Shown here in pieces: positions 8,952-16,738 of a stretch of 64,000 nucleotides of DNA. Within the stretch, counting starts at the first letter, position 1; each line of letters starts with the position of its first letter. Origin of the DNA: Nevskia sp. GTDB lineage: Bacteria > Pseudomonadota > Gammaproteobacteria > Nevskiales > Nevskiaceae. A program made the position numbers and the translations under genes. The stretch lies in contig NZ_JAKFUM010000001.1 of assembly GCF_021732705.1 (NCBI RefSeq), positions 1 to 64,000 of the forward strand. The letters run 5' to 3'. A model generated the notes under the pieces. It was not told where the DNA came from, did not search any database, and worked only from the letters and a program-made list of their open reading frames with translations.

Positions 8952-9211
8952 CGCTCGACAGCATCCTCGCGGATCTCGTCGTCGCCGCCATCGTGCTCGC
9001 CTGCCTGTGGCGGGCAATCCGCGAACTGACACCGGCGCTGTACCGGCGCATCGCGTCGACAGTTCGACGTCTGGCTGGAATGCCGCTTGCAGAGAAGCCG
9101 ACAGTGGCCGCGGGCTGCGATTCGGGCTGCGGGCCGTGCACCGGCTGCAGCCGATCCCAGGCCGCCTCCGCCGACGAGCAGCCCCTGAGCTTCCAGCCGC
9201 CAAAGCGCTGA
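8948..9211 (+). CDS. Small Cys-rich membrane protein of the feo operon
   Basis: An 87-residue protein whose ATG overlaps the feoB stop. Residues 8-22 form one hydrophobic helix (LVVAAIVLACLW), then a basic amphipathic stretch, then the cluster CDSGCGPCTGC at about residues 57-67. The layout recalls FeoB-associated small proteins (one membrane helix plus a cytoplasmic Cys motif) and DUF6587-like proteins placed after feoB. It could replace FeoC as a cofactor-binding accessory, possibly by binding Fe or an Fe-S cluster. This role is inference from position and cysteines. The start at 8948 was chosen because it is the only coupled ATG. Confidence 0.7.
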   Translation: MTLDSILADLVVAAIVLACLWRAIRELTPALYRRIASTVRRLAGMPLAEKPTVAAGCDSGCGPCTGCSRSQAASADEQPLSFQPPKR

Positions 9212-9776
9212 CGCGGGGCCGTCCTGCTGGCCGCGCAGGGCGGCGACGGGCGAGTCGCCTGCCGCGGCCGGCCACAGTGAGTGTGCCCGCTTCATCACGG
9301 ACGAGAGACCTTGCCGGTCATCGAATAGGATATCCTTGCCTTGCGTCATGGGACCCTCCTGTAATTGGTTTTTTCAATCCGCAAGGCCGAGCGTTGCTTT
9401 TTACGTGACGTTTTTTCGATATTCCTGCTCGAAAAACCACAAAAAATCGACGTTTCACCTTCGGTTCCAGGCATGGGATCGTCAGGTGAACCGGGCATTT
9501 TTCCCATGGATTGCTGTCGAAGTGCAGTGAGCGCAGGGCAGGCGCGAAATTTCTTACCGGTTCATGAATTCTGGCTTGCGGAATGTCGGACGGTTCTGTT
9601 TTCATCTTTCCGCACCCTACGCCACCGCCGGTCCGCCGCCTCTTGAGGATCGTCGGTTGAAATCAATGCCCTGCGCGCAAGCGGGCAGACTGCAAGCCGC
9701 CCTGAATGACCAAGCGACCGGATCGGCCGTGGTCCGGAGTTCTCGAAGGGTTTGACGAAATGGAAGTGCTGAAAAA
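9212..9776. other. Intergenic region with A+T-rich island
   Basis: 565 bp between the feo operon and the next glycosyltransferase gene. An A+T-rich segment (about 9360-9470) contains the inverted repeat TTTTTCGA (9412-9419) and TCGAAAAA (9429-9436). On the minus strand a good ribosome-binding site AGGAGG, five bases before ATG 9349, opens a frame of 148 codons that runs into the Cys-rich gene. I do not recognise its product and treat it only as a possibility (see findings). Confidence 0.5.
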
Positions 9777-11003
9777 GTGAAGACTGGATGGCAACTGCAG
9801 ACCGATCCCGGTCCCTCGATTCCGGCGCCGCCGGACGTCGGGTACCCGAAGACCGTTCCGCCGCCGGCTCCCGTCGTCGCCCGCCGGGCCGATCCGTGGA
9901 GTCGTTCGAACGGGCCTGTCGTCAGCGTGGTGATTCCGAATCGCAACCGCTGTGCGCTGACCATGCGCGCGATCATGTCCGTGCTGCGCCAGCCGCATCA
10001 GGCGCTCGACATCATCGTGGTCGATGACGCCTCGACCGAAGATCTGACGCCGCTGACCGAGTTCCTCGTCGGCAAGCCGGTGCGCCTGATTCGCAACCCC
10101 AAGCGCATGGGCGCTGCCGAGTCCCGCAACATCGGCGTCGACGCGGCCGTGGGCCAGTACGTGGCCTTTCTCGACTCCGACGACTACTGGCTGTCGTACA
10201 AGGTCGCTCGCCAGCTGGCCCTGCTGCACGGCATGGCCCAGCCGGGGATCATCGCGGGCGGCCTCGCGTTCTCGAAGAAGGATCGCGTGTTCCTGCGCCA
10301 CTATCCGGTGCTGGAGCCGGGGGAACCGCTGCAGGATTACCTGTATCTGCGTGGCGGCGTGCTTCAGACCAGCACCTTCATGATGCCGATCGACATCGCC
10401 CGCAACCATCGCTTCGACAGCACGCTGTCGGTGCACCAGGACACCGACTTCGTGCTGCGCGCAGCCGACGCCGGCATTCCGGTGTACTTCGATCCGACCT
10501 TGGTCGCGATCGCCGATTCCAACACCTCGCGCGAACGCATCACCACCAGTCCGAACAGCCTGCCGGCTTCGCTCGAGTGGTTCCGACGGACGTCGCGGGT
10601 CTGGAAGGAATCGACCCGCCGTGCCTTCCTGCGTCACGACTACGCGGCACGCTGCGCTCGCGCGGGTCGACGCGGCCTCGGACTGCGCTATTACTTCGCG
10701 GGTGCGATCGAGGCGAACTGGTCGCTGCGCGCCGAGATCGAGACCTTGCTGACGCTGACCTTCGGCATGGCGCTGGTGGAACGCATCCGGACACGGCTGG
10801 CTCCGCTGCGCGCGTTCTTCGCGGGTCGAAATTTCGGTGCGCCGACGGAGTTCGAAAGCTTTCACGCCGATACCGACCAGGCGCAGCGGATGGTCGTCGT
10901 CTCGCGCGCGGCCCGATCGCTGCTCGTCGATCCGGCGTCGACCGGCGCACGCTCGGAAGCGCCGGCCACCGTCGCCGGCGCGACCGCTGCCGGCTCGCGC
11001 TGA
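9777..11003 (+). CDS. Family 2 glycosyltransferase
   Basis: A cytoplasmic GT-A glycosyltransferase of 408 residues. The conserved opening VSVVIPNRNR lies at about residues 49-58, VDDAST near 82 and the metal-binding LDSDDYW near 130-136. HQDTDFVLRAADAG near 220 matches the usual ED-like catalytic region. Residues 1-45 are Pro-rich and not part of the domain, and the last ~40 residues are Ala-rich. The start is GTG 9777, with no in-frame ATG nearby. The gene stands alone and is followed by a terminator, so its acceptor and pathway are unknown. A surface glycan or glycolipid is likely. Confidence 0.85.
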   Translation: MKTGWQLQTDPGPSIPAPPDVGYPKTVPPPAPVVARRADPWSRSNGPVVSVVIPNRNRCALTMRAIMSVLRQPHQALDIIVVDDASTEDLTPLTEFLVGKPVRLIRNPKRMGAAESRNIGVDAAVGQYVAFLDSDDYWLSYKVARQLALLHGMAQPGIIAGGLAFSKKDRVFLRHYPVLEPGEPLQDYLYLRGGVLQTSTFMMPIDIARNHRFDSTLSVHQDTDFVLRAADAGIPVYFDPTLVAIADSNTSRERITTSPNSLPASLEWFRRTSRVWKESTRRAFLRHDYAARCARAGRRGLGLRYYFAGAIEANWSLRAEIETLLTLTFGMALVERIRTRLAPLRAFFAGRNFGAPTEFESFHADTDQAQRMVVVSRAARSLLVDPASTGARSEAPATVAGATAAGSR

Positions 11004-11057
11004 GAAAGCTGCGGTACCGGCGGGCCCACGGTGCTGTCGGCTCGTATCGAGCGCAAC

Positions 11058-11089
11058 AAAAAAAGCCCTTGTTTCCAAGGGCTTTTTTT
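11058..11089 (+). terminator. Bidirectional intrinsic terminator
   Basis: The hairpin AGCCCTTG-TTTC-CAAGGGCT is flanked by seven A on the left and seven T on the right. It therefore ends the plus-strand glycosyltransferase transcript and also the minus-strand tRNA transcript, which converge on it. Confidence 0.9.
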
Positions 11090-11114
11090 GTGTTGTCCAG
11101 CGAATCGAATCGAG

Positions 11115-11191
11115 TGGTGGCTAGAGGCGGGATCGAACCGCCGACCTCAGCATTATGAGTGCCGCGCTCTAACCATCTGAGCTACCTAGCC
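11115..11191 (-). tRNA. tRNA-Met (CAU), elongator
   Basis: Read on the minus strand this folds into a complete cloverleaf. The acceptor stem GGCTAGG pairs with TCTAGCC (one G-U), the anticodon loop is CTCATAA giving anticodon CAU, the T-arm loop is TTCGATC and the encoded 3' end is CCA. The sequence follows bacterial elongator tRNA-Met (GGCTA..TAGCTCAG..GGTTAGAGC) rather than initiator tRNA. A CAU anticodon could in principle be lysidine-modified tRNA-Ile, but the acceptor stem fits Met. A promoter lies just upstream and a terminator 26 bp downstream, so it is a single-gene unit. Confidence 0.93.
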
Positions 11192-11204
11192 ACGCGAGGC
11201 GCGG

Positions 11205-11233
11205 ATTGTAGGGGGTTCGGACGCGCGGGACAA
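11205..11233 (-). promoter_or_regulatory. Sigma70 promoter of the tRNA-Met gene
   Basis: On the minus strand TTGTCC (11233-11228) and TACAAT (11210-11205) are separated by exactly 17 bp. The -10 box ends 13 bp before the mature tRNA 5' end, as expected for a tRNA transcription unit. Confidence 0.75.
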
Positions 11234-11563
11234 CGATTTTTCAGAGGCTTGGGATGAAATCTTCGCGTGGCGCGAATGCCGGCGCCGGCGAGAGCGAATT
11301 CTTCGAGGTTCGGAGGACGGTTCTTGCGAACCCGACCTCCGAACCCCGTTGAACCCGGCTTCCAGGCCGGTGCTGACCGCGTGCCGATGGCGATCCTTCG
11401 CGTGCAGTCAGCGACATCCCTGACGTGCTGCAGATTACCGCGTCAAAATTCCGGCACCACCGTGTCCGGATGAACGGCATTCATGAACGGTTGGTCGGGA
11501 TGTCGATCAAACGGCCAGACGTCTGGCGACGCATGGCGGCCGCGATCGGGGATCGGCAGCTGT
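11234..11563. other. Intergenic stretch with no recognisable feature
   Basis: About 330 bp between the tRNA promoter and the rhodanese stop codon. Short frames on both strands lack ribosome-binding sites and family resemblance. I saw no strong hairpin or promoter. Confidence 0.5.
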
Positions 11564-11932
11564 TCAGGCCAGCGGCATGAGGTCCTTCAAGGTGCGCCAG
11601 CCGCCGTCGACCGACCAGACCTGCGTGTAGCCCATCTTCTGCAGGTTGTCGGCCGCGAGGGCCGAGCGGAAGCCGCCGCCGCAGTACAGGTACAGCGGCT
11701 CGGCCTTGTCCGGATGTCGCGCTTCGATGTCGCGCTCGATCACGCCCTTGCCCAGCCATTCCGCACCCTTCACGTGGCCCGCGGCGTATTCGCTTTCCTC
11801 GCGCACGTCGATCAGTTTGGCGGCCGGATTCGCGGCCAGGGTCGCAGCGAGATCGCGGGCATGCACTTCGCGGATGCGGGTCTTGGCGTCGTCGACGAGG
11901 GCCAGAAAGGCAGGGGGATGCGATGCGGCCAT
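11564..11932 (-). CDS. Single-domain rhodanese-like sulfurtransferase
   Basis: A 122-residue rhodanese domain. The catalytic cysteine is in YCGGGFRSA near residue 84, and LIDVREESEYAAGHVKGA near 40-57 is the family signature that precedes it. The six-residue active-site loop CGGGFR is the size expected for sulfur-carrying (rather than phosphatase) rhodaneses. No signal peptide is present, so it acts in the cytoplasm. It is divergent from the SDR/TonB operon with 64 bp between starts. The physiological sulfur acceptor is unknown. Confidence 0.85.
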   Translation of the reverse strand: MAASHPPAFLALVDDAKTRIREVHARDLAATLAANPAAKLIDVREESEYAAGHVKGAEWLGKGVIERDIEARHPDKAEPLYLYCGGGFRSALAADNLQKMGYTQVWSVDGGWRTLKDLMPLA

Positions 11933-11996
11933 CGAGGGGGCTCCAGACTTGTGCGGGGATGTCGGGTTAGATTACCGACCCGTAGCCGCAAGGCCA

Positions 11997-12806
11997 ATGA
12001 ACATTCAGGGAACGCACGTCCGCACGATGAGCCAGCCAGCAATCTTCATTACCGGTGCTGCTGCCGGGATCGGTCGCGCCACGGCCGAGCTGTACGCCGC
12101 CCGCGGCTGGTTCGTCGGCCTGTATGACCTGGCCGGGTCGGCGGTCGAAGGGCTGCGGCAGAAGTTCGGCGCCTCGCAGGCGATCGCCGAACAGCTCGAC
12201 GTGACCGATCCCGCCGCGGTCGAAGCGGCGCTGCTGCGCTTCTGGAACAAGACCGGCCGGCTCGATGTGATGTTCAACTGCGCCGGCATCCTCACCACTG
12301 GCGATTTCGCCGACATTCCGCTGGCCCGCCACCACCTGCTGGTCGACGTGAACCTGAAGGGCGTGATCAACGGCGCCCATGCCGCGTTTCCGTTCCTGAA
12401 GCAGACCCGCGGCTCGTGCCTGATCAACATGGCCTCGGCGTCGGCGATCCACGGCACGCCGGCATTCGCGACGTATGGTGCGACCAAGTTCGCGGTCAAG
12501 GGTCTGACCGAGGCGCTGAGCATCGAGTGGGCGCAGCATCGCATCCGGGTGATGGACCTGATGCCGCTGTTCGTCGCCACGCCGATGGTGAACAACGTGG
12601 CCGCGCCGCCGAAGAGCATCGGCCGGCTGGGCGTGAATCTCACGGCCGAGGACGTGGCGCTGGCCGTGTGGAAAGCCGCGAACTGGCGGCTGTGGCCGCG
12701 GGTCCACTGGTATCCGGGCGCTCAGACCAAGGGACTGGCGTGGTCGAACAAGCTGCTGCCGGCGGTGCTCAATCGCTACTCGACGAAAGTCGTCACGGGA
12801 TATTGA
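11997..12806 (+). CDS. Short-chain dehydrogenase/reductase
   Basis: A classical SDR oxidoreductase. TGAAAGIG is the cofactor-binding motif, NCAGIL is the usual N-A-G strand, and SASAIHGTPAFATYGATK carries the catalytic Ser and YxxxK. Two in-frame ATG codons are possible: 11997, with AAGG upstream, and 12027, which starts ten residues later directly before the Rossmann strand. I give the first. The stop overlaps the DUF3450 start (TGATG), so it is the lead gene of the TonB-system operon. Whether it is functionally linked to that system is unknown. Its substrate cannot be inferred. Confidence 0.8.
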   Translation: MNIQGTHVRTMSQPAIFITGAAAGIGRATAELYAARGWFVGLYDLAGSAVEGLRQKFGASQAIAEQLDVTDPAAVEAALLRFWNKTGRLDVMFNCAGILTTGDFADIPLARHHLLVDVNLKGVINGAHAAFPFLKQTRGSCLINMASASAIHGTPAFATYGATKFAVKGLTEALSIEWAQHRIRVMDLMPLFVATPMVNNVAAPPKSIGRLGVNLTAEDVALAVWKAANWRLWPRVHWYPGAQTKGLAWSNKLLPAVLNRYSTKVVTGY

Positions 12807-13597
12807 TGAACAGAACTCTTGCAGGCGCCGTCATCGTCGCATCGCTGGCCGCGGGCGCGGTCGCCGTCGGACTGGCCTATGCACAGGGCGGATCGCCGGC
12901 GGTGGACGCGACGGTGCAGGCCAATCAGGCGGCGCGGGCGGCGCAGTCTCGGATCGATGCGCTCGATGACCAGACGCGCAACATGCTGGAACGCTACCGC
13001 GCGGCGATCTGGCAGACGCAGCAGCTCAAGGTCTACGCCGAGCAGGTCGAACCGCCGCTCGCGACGCAGGAAGCCGAGCGCGCCGCGCTTGCCGCACAGG
13101 CGCGCGACCTCGCGACGAACACCCGCGACCTGACGCCGCTGCTGCTGAAGATGATCGGGAGCCTCGAGAAGTTCGTCGCGCTGGATCTGCCGTTCCTGCA
13201 GCAGGAGCGGCGCGAGCGCATCGAAGGCCTGAAGCGGCTGATGACCGATCCTTCCGCGACACAGGCCGAGAAGTACCGGCGCGTGGTCGAGGCGTATCGC
13301 ATCGAGGGCGACTACGGCCGCGTGTTCGGGGCCGAGCGCATGGAACTGACCGAAGGCGGCGGCAAGAAGGTGATCGACGTGCTGAGAGTCGGTCGGACCG
13401 CGCTCTACGGGCTGACGCTCGACGGCCGCGAAGCGCTTTACTGGGACCCGGCGAAGAAAGCCTGGCTCGGTCTGGCGGCCGAACACCGCGGCGAACTGCG
13501 CGAAGCGCTTCGCATTGCCCGCGAGACCGCCGCGCCGCTCGTGGTCAAGCTGCCGGTGCCGCCGCCAGTCGTCGCTGCCGCGAAGGAGGCGAAATGA
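12806..13597 (+). CDS. DUF3450 periplasmic protein of the TonB2-type operon
   Basis: 263 residues. A signal peptide covers about residues 1-23 (GAVIVASLAAGAVAVGLAYA). A long helical region (30-110) rich in Gln, Ala, Arg and Glu follows and is probably a coiled coil. The C-terminal half contains LRVGRTALYGLTLDGREALYWDP, the typical DUF3450 block. Genes of this family regularly precede TtpC-type ExbB genes in second TonB systems of Gammaproteobacteria. Its mechanical role is not established. Translationally coupled on both sides (TGATG before, ATGA after). Confidence 0.82.
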   Translation: MNRTLAGAVIVASLAAGAVAVGLAYAQGGSPAVDATVQANQAARAAQSRIDALDDQTRNMLERYRAAIWQTQQLKVYAEQVEPPLATQEAERAALAAQARDLATNTRDLTPLLLKMIGSLEKFVALDLPFLQQERRERIEGLKRLMTDPSATQAEKYRRVVEAYRIEGDYGRVFGAERMELTEGGGKKVIDVLRVGRTALYGLTLDGREALYWDPAKKAWLGLAAEHRGELREALRIARETAAPLVVKLPVPPPVVAAAKEAK

Positions 13598-14976
13598 ACG
13601 CCCTGCGCCGCATTCGCAGGCTGTGCGCCGGCGCGCTGCTGATCGCGATGACGTTCGCGTCGGCCCATGCGCAAGCGCCGCAGGCCGGCATCGACGACCT
13701 GCTGAAGCAGATCCGCGAGTCCAGCGCGCAGAACGCCAAGATCAATCAGGACCGCGAAACGCGCTTCCTGCGCAACAAGGCCGACCAACAGGTGCAGTTG
13801 GCGCAGGCGGAAGCCGAACTGCGGGTCGCCGAAGCCAAGGCGGCGGCGATCCGTGCGCGTTACGAGTCCAGCCAGAAGGCAATCACCGATTTCAAGGCGC
13901 AGCTGACCACGCAGTCCGGCGATCTTGGGCAGGTCTACGCCGCCGTGCGCGAAGCGGCGACGCAGTTCCGCGCCGCGGCGGCCGATTCCTACATCACCGC
14001 GCAGTATCCGGAACGCCTGAAGCTGCTCGATGCGCTGGCCGATCCGAATCGCCTGCCGAGCAATCAGCAGCTCGAAGACTTCTGGTATGTGCTGCAGCAG
14101 GAGATGAGCGAGAACGGCAAGGTCGTGCGCTTTTCGGCCGAGGTCTCGGCGGCCGATGGCACGACCCAGCAGCGGCCGGTGGTGCGGGTCGGCGCGTTCA
14201 CCGCGGTATCGGACGGCGACTACCTGACGGTGCAGCCGGGCGGCCGGCTGTCGACGCCGCCACGCAGCGATCTGTCGAGCGGCCCGGCCCAGTCGCTGCA
14301 GGACGCCAAGCCGGGCGATGACTGGGTCACCGTCGCGATCGACCCGACGCGCGGCAATCTGCTGCGGCTGGCCTCGCTGCGGCCGGATTTCCTCGAGCGC
14401 ATCCATCAGGGCGGGGAAGTCGGCTACGTCATCATCGCGCTCGGCATCGCCGGTCTGGCGCTGGCGCTGTACCAGCTCTGGTATCTCGCGATCGTCGGCG
14501 GCCGGATGAACCGCCAGCTGGGGGCGATCGAGCAGCCCGCCAGCGACAACCCGCTGGGCCGCGTGCTCGCCTGCCTGAAGGACGACGGCCGCGATCACGA
14601 CCCGGAAGTGCTCGAAACCCGTGTTTCCGAAGCGGTGCTGCGCGAACTGCCACGGATCGAGCGCTTCCAGAGCTTCCTGAGCATGGTGGTCGCGGCCGGG
14701 CCGCTGCTCGGCCTCGTCGGCACCGTCACCGGCATGATCATCACCTTCCAGGTCATCACCGAAGTCGGGGCGGGCGATCCGAAAGTGATGGCGGGCGGCA
14801 TCTCGCAGGCGATGATCGCGACCGTGCTCGGTCTGGTCATCGCGATCCCGATCCTGTTCATCAACAGCGTGCTCGGCGCGCGGTCGCGGGTGCTGGTGCA
14901 GATCCTCGACGAGCAGGCCGCCGGCCTGCTGGCGCGGCGGCTGGAAGCGCGCCACCAGCGGATGACGTCGACGTGA
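13594..14976 (+). CDS. TtpC-like large MotA/TolQ/ExbB proton-channel protein
   Basis: 460 residues. The signal peptide is about residues 1-26 (cleavage after AHA). A periplasmic coiled-coil-rich domain spans roughly 30-270. Three membrane helices follow, near 280-300, 360-385 and 400-425, the last two in the conserved ExbB/TolQ block (LGLVGTVTGMIITF, GISQAMIATVLGLVIAIP). The long N-terminal domain distinguishes TtpC from ordinary ExbB. In vibrios TtpC is required for TonB2 function. It should form the proton-driven stator with the small ExbB and ExbD encoded next, and it overlaps both neighbours by four bases. Confidence 0.88.
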   Translation: MNALRRIRRLCAGALLIAMTFASAHAQAPQAGIDDLLKQIRESSAQNAKINQDRETRFLRNKADQQVQLAQAEAELRVAEAKAAAIRARYESSQKAITDFKAQLTTQSGDLGQVYAAVREAATQFRAAAADSYITAQYPERLKLLDALADPNRLPSNQQLEDFWYVLQQEMSENGKVVRFSAEVSAADGTTQQRPVVRVGAFTAVSDGDYLTVQPGGRLSTPPRSDLSSGPAQSLQDAKPGDDWVTVAIDPTRGNLLRLASLRPDFLERIHQGGEVGYVIIALGIAGLALALYQLWYLAIVGGRMNRQLGAIEQPASDNPLGRVLACLKDDGRDHDPEVLETRVSEAVLRELPRIERFQSFLSMVVAAGPLLGLVGTVTGMIITFQVITEVGAGDPKVMAGGISQAMIATVLGLVIAIPILFINSVLGARSRVLVQILDEQAAGLLARRLEARHQRMTST

Positions 14977-15524
14977 TCGACGGGCTGCTGGTGCTGATCG
15001 GCGCGGCGCTCGATCTGCCGCGCGATTCGTTCGAGGATTTCCTGCGCCTCGGTGGCTGGGTGGTGCAGGTGATCCTGGTCGCGGCACTCGCGATGTGGAC
15101 CCTGATCCTGGAGCGCTACTGGTACCTTCGCCGCATCCACCCGGTGCGGCTCGAAGCGCGCAAGGCCGAATGGAGCGGGCGCCACGATCGCCGCTCGTGG
15201 ACCGCGCACCGCATTCGCGATCAGCTGCTGTCCGAGCTCAAGGTCGGCATGACCGCGACCCTGCCGCTGATTCGGGTGATGGTGCCGCTGGCGCCGTTGC
15301 TGGGCCTGCTCGGCACCGTCGCCGGGATGCTCGAAGTGTTCGATGCGATGACCGCGGCGGGTCAGGCCGATGTCCGCGCGATGGCCTACGGCGTGTCGCA
15401 TGCGATGGTCGCGACGCTCGCCGGGCTCGTCGTCAGCCTGCTTGGCCTGTTCTTCTCGGTGCGATTGACGGCGCGGGTGCGCTGGGAATCGGACCGCCTG
15501 CCGGACCGTTTCGTGACCGAATGA
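14973..15524 (+). CDS. exbB: ExbB-type biopolymer transport protein (small)
   Basis: A 183-residue inner-membrane stator subunit. Its first helix is at about residues 28-45 and is followed by LERYWYLRRI. The second and third helices lie in LAPLLGLLGTVAGMLEVF and SHAMVATLAGLVVSLLGLFF, the proton-channel signature. Start at GTG 14973, overlapping the stop of the TtpC-like gene. It works with ExbD to convert proton motive force into TonB movement. Having both a TtpC and a short ExbB is the hallmark of the TonB2 arrangement. Confidence 0.9.
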   Translation: MIDGLLVLIGAALDLPRDSFEDFLRLGGWVVQVILVAALAMWTLILERYWYLRRIHPVRLEARKAEWSGRHDRRSWTAHRIRDQLLSELKVGMTATLPLIRVMVPLAPLLGLLGTVAGMLEVFDAMTAAGQADVRAMAYGVSHAMVATLAGLVVSLLGLFFSVRLTARVRWESDRLPDRFVTE

Positions 15525-15546
15525 GCACGCCCGTGGAGTCATCGTC

Positions 15547-15969
15547 ATGAAAGTGCGCCGCCACAGCCAGGCCCGCGAGGAAACCCACATCGACCTCGCA
15601 CCGATGCTGGATTTCTTTCTCAACCTGCTGATTTTCTTCATCATCAGCGCGGCATTCGTCAGCGAATCCGGACTCAAGATCAACCGTCCGAACGCGCAGA
15701 CCGCGGTCAAGCTCGACAACTCGGCGATCTTCGTCGGCATTTCCGCCAGCGGCGAGATCTTCGTCGACCGCGGCCGGGTCGATATCCGCCTGCTGCGCGC
15801 CACGCTCGAACGGCTGCGCGCGCAGAAGCCGAAATCGCCGGTCGTGATCCAGGCCGACCGCGATGCCCGCGCCGGTCTCGTGGTCGAAGCGATGGATCAG
15901 GCGCGGCTCGCGGGCGCGCCGGATGTCGCGATTTCCGCAGCCCCGTCGTCGGCCGGCGGCACGCCCTGA
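15547..15969 (+). CDS. exbD: ExbD-type biopolymer transport protein
   Basis: 140 residues with a short cytoplasmic N-terminus, one membrane helix at about residues 21-42 and a periplasmic domain. HIDLAPMLDFFLNLLIFF contains the conserved aspartate in the helix that carries protons in ExbD/TolR proteins. The periplasmic part (LDNSAIFVGISASGEIFVD and PVVIQADRDARAGLVVEAMD) has the ExbD fold signature. It lies 22 bp after exbB and one base before tonB. Confidence 0.92.
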   Translation: MKVRRHSQAREETHIDLAPMLDFFLNLLIFFIISAAFVSESGLKINRPNAQTAVKLDNSAIFVGISASGEIFVDRGRVDIRLLRATLERLRAQKPKSPVVIQADRDARAGLVVEAMDQARLAGAPDVAISAAPSSAGGTP

Positions 15970-15970
15970 C

Positions 15971-16738
15971 ATGAGCACGGCCGCCGTCCCGCGCGATCCG
16001 AAAGCGGGCAGCCCGATGCGCTGGCTGCTGCTGCCGCCGCTGGCGGCGCTGATCGTGCTGCTGATGGTGCTGGTGATGCGCTGGATGATCGTGTCGCCGC
16101 ATGTCGAACTGCCGGAAGGCGAGGCGATACAAGCCGCGCAGATCATCAAGGCCGAGGCGCCGAAGCCGACGCCGCCGGATCAGGACGCCGCGAAGCTGCC
16201 GGACCTCGCCCCGCCGCCGCCCCCGGATGCGCCGCCATCGCTGGCACGGCCGAACCTGCCGGCGATCGCGACCTCGTCGATCCCGATCACCGCGCCGACG
16301 GTAGCCGTCGCCAACATCGGCGTCGGCGATGTCAACCTCGGCGAAGGCATGGGGCTGGGCCGCTCCGGCGTGTTTGGCGGCTTCGCCGGCGGCGGCGGCA
16401 ACGGCAATGGCAACGGCGGCGGAGGGGGCGGTGGCGGGCGCGGCAATGGCGCATTCGCCGGTCGCGAGCTGGTGCCGCTGTCGACCGCGCGCCCGCAGAT
16501 GCCGCCGTGGGCCTGCAAGCAGAAGATCCGGGGCTGGGTCGAGGTGGTGTTCGTTGTCACCACCGCCGGCAAGGTCGAGAACGTCCGCATCGTCGATGCC
16601 CAGCCGCGCGGTGTGTACGAGGCGGCCGCGATCGAAAGCGTCGGCAACTGGATCTATCCGAAAGGCGGCAAGTTGGCGGAAGTGAAGCAGCGCGTCGAGA
16701 TGGACCCCGCCGATTGCGCCTACAACTACAACCAGTGA
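15971..16738 (+). CDS. tonB: TonB-family energy transducer
   Basis: 255 residues. One N-terminal membrane anchor lies at about 16-37. A Pro-rich periplasmic stretch (PPPPPDAPPSLARP) precedes a Gly/Asn-rich linker at about 130-160 that contains runs of glycine. The C-terminal TonB domain is about 175-250, with GWVEVVFVVTTAGKVENVRI followed by AAIESVGNWIYPKGGK. The protein couples the ExbB/ExbD motor to outer-membrane TonB-dependent receptors. Two cysteines (PPWACKQK and PADCAYNY) flank the C-terminal domain and could form a disulfide. Its stop overlaps the next start (TGATG). Confidence 0.88.
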   Translation: MSTAAVPRDPKAGSPMRWLLLPPLAALIVLLMVLVMRWMIVSPHVELPEGEAIQAAQIIKAEAPKPTPPDQDAAKLPDLAPPPPPDAPPSLARPNLPAIATSSIPITAPTVAVANIGVGDVNLGEGMGLGRSGVFGGFAGGGGNGNGNGGGGGGGGRGNGAFAGRELVPLSTARPQMPPWACKQKIRGWVEVVFVVTTAGKVENVRIVDAQPRGVYEAAAIESVGNWIYPKGGKLAEVKQRVEMDPADCAYNYNQ

